A stretch of DNA of 11,972 nucleotides from an uncultured Alistipes sp. GTDB lineage: Bacteria > Bacteroidota > Bacteroidia > Bacteroidales > Rikenellaceae. Position 1 is the first letter of the stretch. Each line of letters opens with the position of its first letter. The stretch covers positions 1 to 11,972 of the forward strand of contig CALGRZ010000101.1 in NCBI GenBank assembly GCA_937880705.1, written 5' to 3'. The notes beneath the pieces are model-generated. The model was not told the origin of the DNA. It did no database searches and was given only the letters and a program-made list of their open reading frames with translations. Both the position numbers and the translations under genes were made by a program. Positions 1 through 5,906 of the stretch are shown here, in pieces.

Positions 1-37
1 AAGGTCTCAGCAACAATCTTTGGGTTTGTAATTCCAT
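1..37 (-). CDS. GNAT-family N-acetyltransferase, N-terminal fragment (cut by window edge)
   Basis: Only the first 12 codons lie in the window; they read MELQTQRLLLRP and stay open to the edge. This matches the start of RimJ/RimL-type GNAT acetyltransferases, where a short first beta strand has the form LxTxRLxLRP. Family members transfer an acetyl group from acetyl-CoA to an amine, often a ribosomal protein N-terminus or a small molecule. The substrate here cannot be told. The gene points away from the terminase and is not a phage structural gene, so it marks the left border of the phage-like segment. The identification rests on 12 residues and could be chance, although a candidate promoter sits just upstream. 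Confidence 0.5.
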   Translation of the reverse strand, partial: MELQTQRLLLRP

Positions 38-63
38 ATCTATTAAATTCCGATTTATGGATG

Positions 64-95
64 TAAAGATATATAATCCGATTGTAAAAATCAAT
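64..95 (-). promoter_or_regulatory. Candidate Bacteroidota promoter for the GNAT gene
   Basis: On the minus strand TATCTTTA (64-71) lies 20 nt downstream of ATTG (92-95). This is close to TTTG-N19/20-TAnnTTTG with one mismatch in each box. Transcription would begin near 57, about 20 nt before the ATG at 37. A perfect TATCTTTG at 155-162 is an alternative -7 box, but it has no good upstream box. Confidence 0.35.
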
Positions 96-172
96 ATATC
101 AGTATTTTTAATTAATATGCTCAAGGTGTACACTAACTCTCACCCAGCATCCTACAAAGATACCAAAAAGGA

Positions 173-223
173 TTTAGCTTTAATCACCTAAGAGGATATT
201 TATTGCAAGTGATGAAAGCTAAA
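173..223 (-). terminator. Stem-loop downstream of TerL, possible terminator
   Basis: TTTAGCTTTAATCAC (173-187) pairs with GTGATGAAAGCTAAA (209-223) in 14 of 15 positions around a 21-nt loop. In the direction of terminase transcription the stem is followed by a short T run (TCCTTTTTGG on the minus strand). It lies 39 nt beyond the terminase stop codon, so a terminator is the simplest reading. The large loop is unusual for one. The rest of the 220-nt spacer between terminase and the GNAT gene shows no coding sequence. Confidence 0.4.
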
Positions 224-261
224 GGAGCATTATATGATGCAAAATTAAGAGAAAACAGAAC

Positions 262-1800
262 CTATATAAAGGATATTTTCTGCCACTTGCCCGTTAAGGA
301 TGCCGACACCTCTTTCTCGACAATTCCCGTGAGTGCATCGGCAATATCATCGTGGCGGTTGGAGCGTACATTACGCCTAAATGTTGTGAGGTGGGCGTAG
401 GCCTCTGGCCAGCGCAGGTGCCACCCACGAGGAAAGCGCAGGGTGTGGACAACGGTGGCTGAGTTCGACAGTATGCGAGCCTCCTTATTGCCATTTTGGT
501 GAAACCACTCGACCTTAACATTAGGGGCAAGGCGTTGCACCGAGCGAGCAAAGCCACGACCACCATTGTTGCTCTCGATATAGGCACGGCGGACATCGTT
601 ACGCATAAGCATCTCAGCGACAAGCCTTTCCGTTACCTCCATACTCTCCTGCGTATATACCATATCCGTGATATATATTGTGCCATCGGTATCTACGGCG
701 TATGCCACCGACGACAGATAGTCATCGCCACAATCTGCCGTATCGGTATAACATCCGCGTGCCACAATATCACGAGGCAGGGTGTCGTACTCACGAAAGG
801 CATCGCCATAGAGCAGACCCTCACGCGATGAGGGGTGGCCCTGATACATCGCCTCAAAGCGCACAGGGTCGAGTTGGCGTTTGCTGCGTAGTAGCGCAGC
901 ACTCTGCTGAGCCTCCCATAGCGCCTCACCCTCTGTGCGAGGGTCTATCTCGGTGGGTGGCGAGCTTTTAAGTGCCTCAAAATTAAGATATAGCCACTCG
1001 CCATCCTCCACCTTGTCGATATCGCTCCACGACCTGAGCATACGGCATCGCTCCGAGCGCATAAGCTCGCCGATAAGGTCCTCTTCGTGCCAACGGGTAA
1101 ATACAATCAGCTCGCGTGAGGTGTTGTGCATACGGGTGCGCACCACCGAGGTATACCACTCCCAGCAGTTGGAGCGCACCACAGGCGACTGCGCCTCCAT
1201 AGCATCTTTGTAGAGGTCATCGAGGATAAAGCAGTCTACACGATTTCCCGTGAGCGAGCCCTCACGACCCACCGATATCAGCTCACCCTTACGGCCAATA
1301 ATCTCCACCTCGTCGGAAGTGCGAATATAGCCTGTGGGCTTCGTGCCCTGCTTGATTGTCGTATCGGGGAAGATCTCGGCATACTCCCTTGAGTCGATGA
1401 TGCGCTGAACACGGCGGTTGAACTTCGATGCCAAAGTGCCCGAATATGAGGCGATAGCGATACGGCAATCGGGGTCAAGGCCGAGCATATAGGCGGGAAG
1501 TAGAGTTGTTGCACCTACGCTCTTGCCGTGTTGTGGCGGAACAGATACTATAAGTTTCTTAATTCGCCCAGTGGCGTAGGCCTCCAATATATTATAATAG
1601 GTGCGATGGAATGGCGTAAACTCCAAGAAGGGGTATACCTTTTGGGCGAAGTCGATAAATGAGCAGGTATGAGCCTGCTGAGAAAAGTGTTGTGTCTTCA
1701 TAGTATGAAAAGTTTTGTGCCGACAGCCCCGATGCAGGCGATATGCAAGGTCGGCGACCGATGGGAAAGGCATCGCTTCGTAAGGAGAGAAAATGCCCAT
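262..1800 (-). CDS. Phage terminase large subunit (TerL), ATPase plus nuclease
   Basis: TerL is the DNA-packaging motor of tailed phages: it hydrolyses ATP to pump DNA into the prohead and cuts the concatemer. The 512 residues include a Walker A-type loop PPQHGKS (88-94), a Walker B strand FILDD (191-195), a coupling motif TRWHEEDL (235-242), and a C-terminal RNase H-like nuclease with TDTADCGDDY (352-361), YIESNNGG (407-414) and HDDIADAL (483-490). All acidic residues expected of the nuclease are present, so the protein looks intact. The longest start is used; ATG at 1701 (MKTQHF, residue 34) is a real alternative, because the first 33 residues show no family feature. The small gene upstream ends 22 nt before. 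No portal gene follows: the next sequence is a 220-nt spacer and a GNAT gene. Codon use looks host-like. Confidence 0.9.
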   Translation of the reverse strand: MGIFSPYEAMPFPSVADLAYRLHRGCRHKTFHTMKTQHFSQQAHTCSFIDFAQKVYPFLEFTPFHRTYYNILEAYATGRIKKLIVSVPPQHGKSVGATTLLPAYMLGLDPDCRIAIASYSGTLASKFNRRVQRIIDSREYAEIFPDTTIKQGTKPTGYIRTSDEVEIIGRKGELISVGREGSLTGNRVDCFILDDLYKDAMEAQSPVVRSNCWEWYTSVVRTRMHNTSRELIVFTRWHEEDLIGELMRSERCRMLRSWSDIDKVEDGEWLYLNFEALKSSPPTEIDPRTEGEALWEAQQSAALLRSKRQLDPVRFEAMYQGHPSSREGLLYGDAFREYDTLPRDIVARGCYTDTADCGDDYLSSVAYAVDTDGTIYITDMVYTQESMEVTERLVAEMLMRNDVRRAYIESNNGGRGFARSVQRLAPNVKVEWFHQNGNKEARILSNSATVVHTLRFPRGWHLRWPEAYAHLTTFRRNVRSNRHDDIADALTGIVEKEVSASLTGKWQKISFI

Positions 1801-1822
1801 CGGCGAGGATTAAAAGTTTGAT

Positions 1823-2107
1823 TTAGAGAGCAAAGGCAACCATCTCGCGAAACGAGAAGTCGTTGATAACCTCCTCGCCACCCTGCGTTGTGTGAAACTC
1901 CCACCACACAGGAACGATGCTATGAACGGGCCTCAGTGAAGCCCCCTCTTCGGCCGTGCCACGATGCACCACAACGGTGCAGACAAGCGAGCAAAGAGTG
2001 TCGCCAAAGGTCAAATCAACACGCCCAGAGAAGAACTCTTTTGTTGCAATTTGCGCCATCAAACTCTCAAAAACCTCAAGGTAAAGTTTAGAAGAGATTG
2101 TGTACAT
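1823..2107 (-). CDS. Unrecognised 94-residue protein upstream of terminase
   Basis: I do not recognise this family. The start at 2107 (MYTISSKLY) is preferred over an ATG 13 codons upstream, because the extra residues are AT-rich and lie in what looks like a leader. The product is small and mixed in structure, with no signal peptide or membrane segment. Its C-terminal half has VPVWWEFHTT followed by an acidic stretch and NDFSFREMVAFAL. It is the first gene of a leftward pair with terminase, sharing the promoter at 2176-2207. Position suggests a phage-type accessory or small-terminase-like role, but there is no recognisable DNA-binding motif, so that is only inference. Confidence 0.7.
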   Translation of the reverse strand: MYTISSKLYLEVFESLMAQIATKEFFSGRVDLTFGDTLCSLVCTVVVHRGTAEEGASLRPVHSIVPVWWEFHTTQGGEEVINDFSFREMVAFAL

Positions 2108-2139
2108 AGTTGATTTTTTGATAATAAAGTGTAAAATAA

Positions 2140-2170
2140 TTTGCAAAACAAAATAAATTGCTTAACTTTG
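2140..2170 (+). promoter_or_regulatory. Rightward promoter for the S24 repressor
   Basis: TTTG (2140-2143), 19 nt, then TAACTTTG (2163-2170) is a full match to the Bacteroidota consensus. Transcription would start near 2177, leaving a leader of about 67 nt. The direct repeat ACTTTGT at 2165-2171 and 2197-2203, 32 bp apart, and the palindrome TTTGCAAA at 2140-2147 are candidate operator sequences. None is proven. Confidence 0.65.
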
Positions 2171-2175
2171 TAGTG

Positions 2176-2207
2176 CAAATATAAGTTCAAAATCTTACTT
2201 TGTCAAG
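2176..2207 (-). promoter_or_regulatory. Leftward promoter for the small gene and TerL
   Basis: The minus strand carries a perfect -7 box TATATTTG (2176-2183) and, 20 nt upstream, CTTG (2204-2207), which matches the TTTG box at three of four positions. Transcription would start near 2169, giving a leader of about 60 nt. Its -7 box is only 5 bp from that of the opposing promoter, so the two are unlikely to be occupied at once. Confidence 0.6.
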
Positions 2208-2243
2208 TATTTGGTATAAATTTTTAACATAAATTTTCTTTAT

Positions 2244-2924
2244 ATGATGACCATAGGCGAGCGTATTCGACTTATACGCAAACAGCTAAATCTAACGCAA
2301 GAGCAACTTGCTCAGCGACTTGGCATCGGCAAAGCTGCCCTCTCGATGATAGAGACAGGCAAGGCAGGCTTCTCGACCCGCAACAAGAATATCTTAGTTC
2401 AAGATTTGAATGTCAATCCTGAGTGGATTGAGTCGGGCAAGGGCAAGATGTTCAATGCTGACCCCGACCTAACGGCCTACACCCACCGCACCGACAGCTC
2501 GCTACCATTGCAGAGCGTGCCCCTCTACTCTATCGAGGGCACAGCGGGTCTTGTACCCCTCTTTGCCGACCAGACCGAGGCTAAGCCCGTGAATTATATC
2601 CATATTCCGAACTTGCCCAAGTGTGATGGTGCGATATATATTGTTGGCGACTCGATGTATCCCTTGTTAAAGAGTGGCGATATCGTTCTTTATAAGCAAC
2701 TTAGCGATGTCCGAGATGTCTTTTGGGGCGATATGTATCTACTCTCGATAGATATTGATGGCGAGGAGTATATCACGGTAAAGTATGTGCAGAAGTCTGA
2801 TCACGAGGGCTATGTAAAGCTTGTTAGCCAGAATCAGCACCACGCCGACAAGGAGGTTGAGATTAGCCGTATTCGAGCCATTGCTCTTATCAAGGCCTCG
2901 ATTAGAATGCACACCATTGGGTAA
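2244..2924 (+). CDS. CI/LexA-like repressor: HTH_3 plus S24 peptidase domain
   Basis: This is a predicted DNA-damage-responsive repressor of the lambda CI kind. An N-terminal HTH spans residues 5-60, with the recognition unit near TQEQLAQRLGIGKAALSMIE (18-37). The C-terminal S24 domain has the catalytic serine in GDSMYP (Ser137) and the lysine in ITVKYV (Lys180). An Ala101-Gly102 bond lies 36 residues before the serine; this spacing fits self-cleavage in LexA, UmuD and CI. RecA-stimulated self-cleavage is known for the family and inferred here. The first ATG is used; a second ATG follows directly and gives a protein one residue shorter. It is divergent from the small gene and TerL, so it probably represses them. 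It could instead be a host S24 regulator that merely adjoins phage remains. Confidence 0.88.
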   Translation: MMTIGERIRLIRKQLNLTQEQLAQRLGIGKAALSMIETGKAGFSTRNKNILVQDLNVNPEWIESGKGKMFNADPDLTAYTHRTDSSLPLQSVPLYSIEGTAGLVPLFADQTEAKPVNYIHIPNLPKCDGAIYIVGDSMYPLLKSGDIVLYKQLSDVRDVFWGDMYLLSIDIDGEEYITVKYVQKSDHEGYVKLVSQNQHHADKEVEISRIRAIALIKASIRMHTIG

Positions 2925-2927
2925 ATG

Positions 2928-3062
2928 AGAGTTGTTAGTTTTTAGTTTTTAGTTGTTAGAGTTTAGTTGCTTGTTTTTAGTTTTTAGAGTTTAGTTGTTA
3001 GCTCGTTCCCTAAACTCCCTAAGCTCCTTAAACTCCCTACATTCCTTACATTCCTTACATTC
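2928..3062. repeat. Low-complexity TTAG / CTAA spacer
   Basis: The first half (about 2930-3000) is made of irregular copies of AGTTTTTAG, GTTGTTAG and GAGTTTAG and has almost no C. The second half (about 3008-3062) is made of CTCCCTAA, CTCCTTAA and ACATTCCTT units and has almost no G. GAGTTTAG (2959-2966 and 2987-2994) is complementary to CTAAACTC (3010-3017), so the halves could fold on each other. No gene is visible here. Confidence 0.7.
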
Positions 3063-3133
3063 CGAGTCCTATCCTGAACGACAAAGGCTGATTTCCGTTT
3101 GGAAATCAGCCTTTGTGCCCAGGATAGGACTCG
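3063..3133. repeat. Nested inverted repeat containing a copy of the tRNA-Leu 3' end
   Basis: The outer arms CGAGTCCTATCCTG (3063-3076) and its exact complement (3120-3133) flank inner arms of 16 perfect base pairs: 3081-3096 ACAAAGGCTGATTTCC with 3101-3116, loop GTTT. The right outer arm is the T-arm and acceptor part of the tRNA-Leu gene itself. The inner hairpin begins exactly at the tRNA discriminator base. The inner stem may serve as a terminator for the tRNA or for the repressor gene, although no T run follows it on either strand. Confidence 0.85.
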
Positions 3134-3196
3134 AACCTACATGCCGTTAAGCACTCGCACCTGAAACGAGCGCGTCTACCATTTCGCCACCTGGGC
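3116..3196 (-). tRNA. tRNA-Leu (anticodon CAG)
   Basis: Read on the minus strand, the acceptor arms GCCCAGG and CCTGGGC pair fully. The D arm begins GCGAAATGGTAGACGC, a leucine-type form. The anticodon arm is CTCGT-TTCAGGT-GCGAG, giving anticodon CAG for codon CUG. A 13-nt variable arm (TGC...GCA stem) fits a class II tRNA, and the T arm is GTAGG-TTCGAGT-CCTAT. The length is 81 nt with discriminator A, and CCA is not encoded. tRNA genes are frequent integration sites, which matters given the phage-like genes beside it. Confidence 0.95.
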
Positions 3197-3210
3197 ATCG
3201 TTTCAGGTCA

Positions 3211-3218
3211 CAAAAGTA
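3211..3218 (-). promoter_or_regulatory. Candidate -7 box for tRNA-Leu
   Basis: The minus strand reads TACTTTTG, a full TAnnTTTG match, ending 15 nt before the tRNA 5' end. Transcription would begin near 3204 and give a leader of about 8 nt. The upstream region is very AT-rich but has no clear TTTG box at the usual distance. Confidence 0.45.
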
Positions 3219-3240
3219 GTATATTTTTTTTAATTTTTCG

Positions 3241-3295
3241 TATATTTGTGAAAAATTTATTTACTTTTTTTCGCAAAGAGCCTCCAAAGGAGGCT
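3241..3295 (+). promoter_or_regulatory. Candidate lspA promoter and leader hairpin
   Basis: TATATTTG (3241-3248) is a perfect -7 box, though no TTTG lies 19-20 nt upstream. In the resulting leader AGCCTCC (3279-3285) pairs perfectly with GGAGGCT (3289-3295) across AAA. The hairpin ends 27 nt before the lspA ATG and could affect translation or transcript stability. Confidence 0.4.
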
Positions 3296-3322
3296 GTAAA
3301 ACGTGTTAAATGATTGATTATT

Positions 3323-3907
3323 ATGGCATTAAAGAAAATTGCAACAGGATATAAAGTTACCTTCTGGGTTATCATCCTTGTAGCCCTCGACCAGCTTGTC
3401 AAGCTCCTTGTGCACCACAACCTCGAGGTAGGAGAGAGCATCGAGGTCTTCAAGTGGTTCAACCTATGCTATGTCGAGAACCCCGGCTTCGCCTTCGGCA
3501 TGGAGCTTGGCGGTGGCAACATAGGCAAGATTATATTGAGTTGCTTCCGTCTGGTGATGATCGCGGCACTGTGCTACGGCATACACTACCTCATCCAGAA
3601 GGGTGACGAGGTGCCCAAGGGTGTACTTGCAGGTGCAGTGCTCATCCTGGCCGGTGCCATAGGCAACATGGTAGACAGCACGTTCTACGGCCTCTTCATC
3701 GAGGAGCAGGGCACAGGACTGCTCACGGGCAAGGTCATCGACATGATACACCTGCCACTATTTAAGTGGGAGAACTGCCCCGCGCTGCTCGACTTCCTGG
3801 TGGGTGCCGACGGCTACTTCTTTGGTGCTGTATTCAACGTCGCCGACTCGTACATAACCGTGGCCGTGGTATATCTTCTGCTCTTCCACTACAAGTTCTT
3901 CAAGTAG
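3323..3907 (+). CDS. lspA: Lipoprotein signal peptidase (signal peptidase II)
   Basis: LspA is an inner-membrane aspartyl protease that cleaves the signal peptide of prolipoproteins after the lipobox cysteine has been diacylglycerated. Four hydrophobic segments lie near residues 12-31, 66-91, 98-117 and 170-190. Family motifs are DQLVK (23-27), NPGFAFG (53-59), GAIGNMVDS with catalytic Asp118, and FNVADSYI with catalytic Asp175. At 194 residues it is longer than the E. coli protein; the extra length is the loop between the two aspartates, residues 120-165, which I recall as common in Bacteroidota. ATG at 3323 is chosen over an in-frame TTG at 3314. The next gene begins 2 nt after the stop, so the two are probably cotranscribed. 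Confidence 0.96.
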   Translation: MALKKIATGYKVTFWVIILVALDQLVKLLVHHNLEVGESIEVFKWFNLCYVENPGFAFGMELGGGNIGKIILSCFRLVMIAALCYGIHYLIQKGDEVPKGVLAGAVLILAGAIGNMVDSTFYGLFIEEQGTGLLTGKVIDMIHLPLFKWENCPALLDFLVGADGYFFGAVFNVADSYITVAVVYLLLFHYKFFK

Positions 3908-3909
3908 CG

Positions 3910-4941
3910 ATGCGACGGGCGACACTCATACTCCTGGCTATGGCCTCGGTCACTATGGCTGCGGCACAACGGCCATGGGTAGAGCTCGACGAGCGTCGCC
4001 AGCAGCAGATACTCGCCTCGAAGCGCATATCGGCACAGCTGCGCGAGAACTACGCCGACATTGCCAATGTCGACACCCCCACACGCGAGGCACTATGGCA
4101 CGAGGTGACAACACCCACAAAGGATCAACGGCTGGCCTCGCTATACCTTTATATATATGAGCAGCTGCGCCAGAGCGATGGCAGCACGGCGCAGGAGGAT
4201 CTCACGATGCTTACGGCCTACCCCGACTACCACCTCACCGCGTGGCAGAACGAGGAGCACCACTACGACATATACAACTACGCCTACAACATAGCCACAC
4301 TTGCGGCACACGGCCAGAGGCCCACAACGGCACTGCTGCGCCCACTGCAGCGACGTAAGCTCATGCGTCGCCACGGCGAGGCCATAGCCACACTCATACG
4401 CTGCGCCACATTTGCCGAGGAGTCCATAGCTCTGGGCAACATGATAGAGCCTGACCACACCCTGCCGTGGGCAGTAGAGCGACTGCCACGACACATCACC
4501 GCAGCCGAGTACCACAAGGTTGTAGATCAGCAACGACTACATAGCTCCACGGAGCAACCCACCACCGAGCTTCAGATGATGGTCGAGGAGTGCATCAGGT
4601 GGGATGGCAGCTACAACGTCACCATAGAGCATACGCTGGGGCGCGACATCCTGATAGTGGAGGCACACGGCGACCACAGCAGCCACATAGCCATCGTCGA
4701 CAGCAATGGCACAACGACAACGCTACCCTCGCCCTGCTACCTGCTCGGTGATGGGCAGATATATGCCATAGCTCGGCACGATGGCACGACACACATCCTC
4801 ATAGCCCACATCGCCAAGGGCTGCGCAACGCTCCGTGGCACCATAGCCCTGGGTGATGTAGCCCCCGAGAGGATAAAGTGCGACAACACAGGCATCTACT
4901 TCGAGCGCGAGGGCCACTACCTACACATCCCCGAACTATGA
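3910..4941 (+). CDS. Unrecognised secreted protein between lspA and xerC
   Basis: I do not recognise this 343-residue protein. It starts with a signal peptide: RR, a hydrophobic run (LILLAMASVTM), then AAAQ, with probable cleavage after Ala19, so it should reach the periplasm. No lipobox cysteine is present. The middle part (about 25-230) looks mainly helical and rich in charged and aromatic residues. From about 230 onward the sequence alternates short strands and polar turns, with repeated patterns such as GRDILIVEAHGDHSSHIAIVD and GDGQIYAIARHDGTTHILIA, resembling successive beta hairpins. The start at 3910 lies 2 nt after lspA; the reading frame is open farther upstream but only inside lspA. 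The stop overlaps the xerC start as ATGA. Its role is unknown. Confidence 0.85.
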   Translation: MRRATLILLAMASVTMAAAQRPWVELDERRQQQILASKRISAQLRENYADIANVDTPTREALWHEVTTPTKDQRLASLYLYIYEQLRQSDGSTAQEDLTMLTAYPDYHLTAWQNEEHHYDIYNYAYNIATLAAHGQRPTTALLRPLQRRKLMRRHGEAIATLIRCATFAEESIALGNMIEPDHTLPWAVERLPRHITAAEYHKVVDQQRLHSSTEQPTTELQMMVEECIRWDGSYNVTIEHTLGRDILIVEAHGDHSSHIAIVDSNGTTTTLPSPCYLLGDGQIYAIARHDGTTHILIAHIAKGCATLRGTIALGDVAPERIKCDNTGIYFEREGHYLHIPEL

Positions 4942-5906
4942 CACTCATAGATGACTTCATAGTATGGCTCGAGGCCGAGCGCAGGTACTCACCCCTCACG
5001 GTGCGTAACTACCGCCGCGACATAGAGGACATGTTGCGCTACATGGCCATTGCACCCGAAGCCTTCGAGCCCGAGAGGATAGGGCGCGACGACATCAACG
5101 AGTGGATAGTGTACCTCTACGAGGAGCGCAAGCTCAAGGCGACATCGGTAAATCGCACCATAGCCTCCATACGCACGCTATGGCACTGGATGATGGCGCA
5201 CGGCCATGTGTCACGCGACGTGGTATCCACAATACACCAGAGCCGCACATCGCACCGCCTGCCCACATTCGTAGCAGAGAGCCGCATGACAGATGTCGTG
5301 GAGCAGATAAAGCAAGAGGTCGCATCCGATGAGTTTGACGCCATGCGCAACGCCACGATAGTGCTCATATTCTACACCACAGGGCTACGTCTGGCCGAGC
5401 TCCACGGCGCGACATGGGGCGACATAGCAGCCGACTACAGCACCATACGCGTAACGGGCAAGGGCAACAAGCAACGCATAGTGCCTCTGCACTCCACAAC
5501 GGCCCACGCAATAAAAGAGTACCATAAAATAATTTCTTTGCAAAATATTTGCATATATCCAAAAAAAGCACTAATTTTATCAAAGAAAGGTGAGCCAATA
5601 AGCCTACGCACAATGCAACGAATAGTAGATAAAGTGCTTACGGCATCCGGCATACAGGGCAAGCGATCGCCCCATGTGCTACGACACACCTTCGCCACGC
5701 ACCTACTCAACGAGGGGGCCGACCTACGCGAGATACAGGAGCTGCTGGGGCACAGCTCGCTAAAAGCGACACAGATATACACCCACAACAGCATCCGCAA
5801 GCTCAAAGAGGTCTACAACACCACACACCCCCGCGAAACCCGAAGGGCCGAAAAAGAGGTGAGCAAGCAAGAGGGCAAACAAGAGGGCAAACAAGAGGGA
5901 GAGTAA
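4938..5906 (+). CDS. xerC: Tyrosine recombinase XerC/XerD
   Basis: Xer recombinases resolve chromosome dimers at dif near the divisome. The 322 residues contain an N-terminal SAM-like core-binding domain (about 1-90) and a catalytic domain with the full active site: Arg151 (TGLRLAEL), Lys175 (TGKGNKQR), His246 and Arg249 (HVLRHTF), His272 (LLGHSS) and nucleophile Tyr281 (QIYTH). ATG at 4938 overlaps the preceding stop by 4 nt. Position next to hpf suits the chromosomal Xer gene, not a phage integrase; C and D types cannot be separated by eye. Two oddities: an AT-rich patch at about 5515-5600 (residues 193-221), and a C-terminal tail KQEGKQEGKQEGE built from a 12-bp repeat. The tail lies beyond the catalytic fold. 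Confidence 0.93.
   Translation: MTLIDDFIVWLEAERRYSPLTVRNYRRDIEDMLRYMAIAPEAFEPERIGRDDINEWIVYLYEERKLKATSVNRTIASIRTLWHWMMAHGHVSRDVVSTIHQSRTSHRLPTFVAESRMTDVVEQIKQEVASDEFDAMRNATIVLIFYTTGLRLAELHGATWGDIAADYSTIRVTGKGNKQRIVPLHSTTAHAIKEYHKIISLQNICIYPKKALILSKKGEPISLRTMQRIVDKVLTASGIQGKRSPHVLRHTFATHLLNEGADLREIQELLGHSSLKATQIYTHNSIRKLKEVYNTTHPRETRRAEKEVSKQEGKQEGKQEGE
5868..5899 (+). repeat. 12-bp in-frame tandem repeat at the xerC 3' end
   Basis: The unit CAAGAGGGCAAA occurs at 5868-5879 and 5880-5891, followed by eight bases of a third copy. Each full unit adds QEGK to the XerC tail without changing frame, so slippage would alter tail length only. Confidence 0.9.

Noticed and set aside
203..400. A 65-codon rightward open frame overlapping the terminase 3' end
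   Set aside because: Most of it lies antisense to the conserved nuclease end of TerL, it has no family-like features and its start falls in the stem-loop; it is a shadow frame.
1723..1731. GACAGCCCC inside the terminase gene, same as the terminator arm
   Set aside because: There is no facing GGGGCTGTC nearby on the same strand, so no hairpin forms; it is a chance match.
3063..3133. The tRNA-linked inverted repeat as an attL/attR pair
   Set aside because: Integration at a tRNA leaves direct repeats at the two ends of the element. This copy is inverted and only 43 nt away, so it does not fit without a later rearrangement.
4938..5906. The Xer-type gene as the integrase of the phage-like segment
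   Set aside because: It is about 2 kb away across a tRNA and other host genes, overlaps a host operon and sits next to hpf, as chromosomal Xer genes do.
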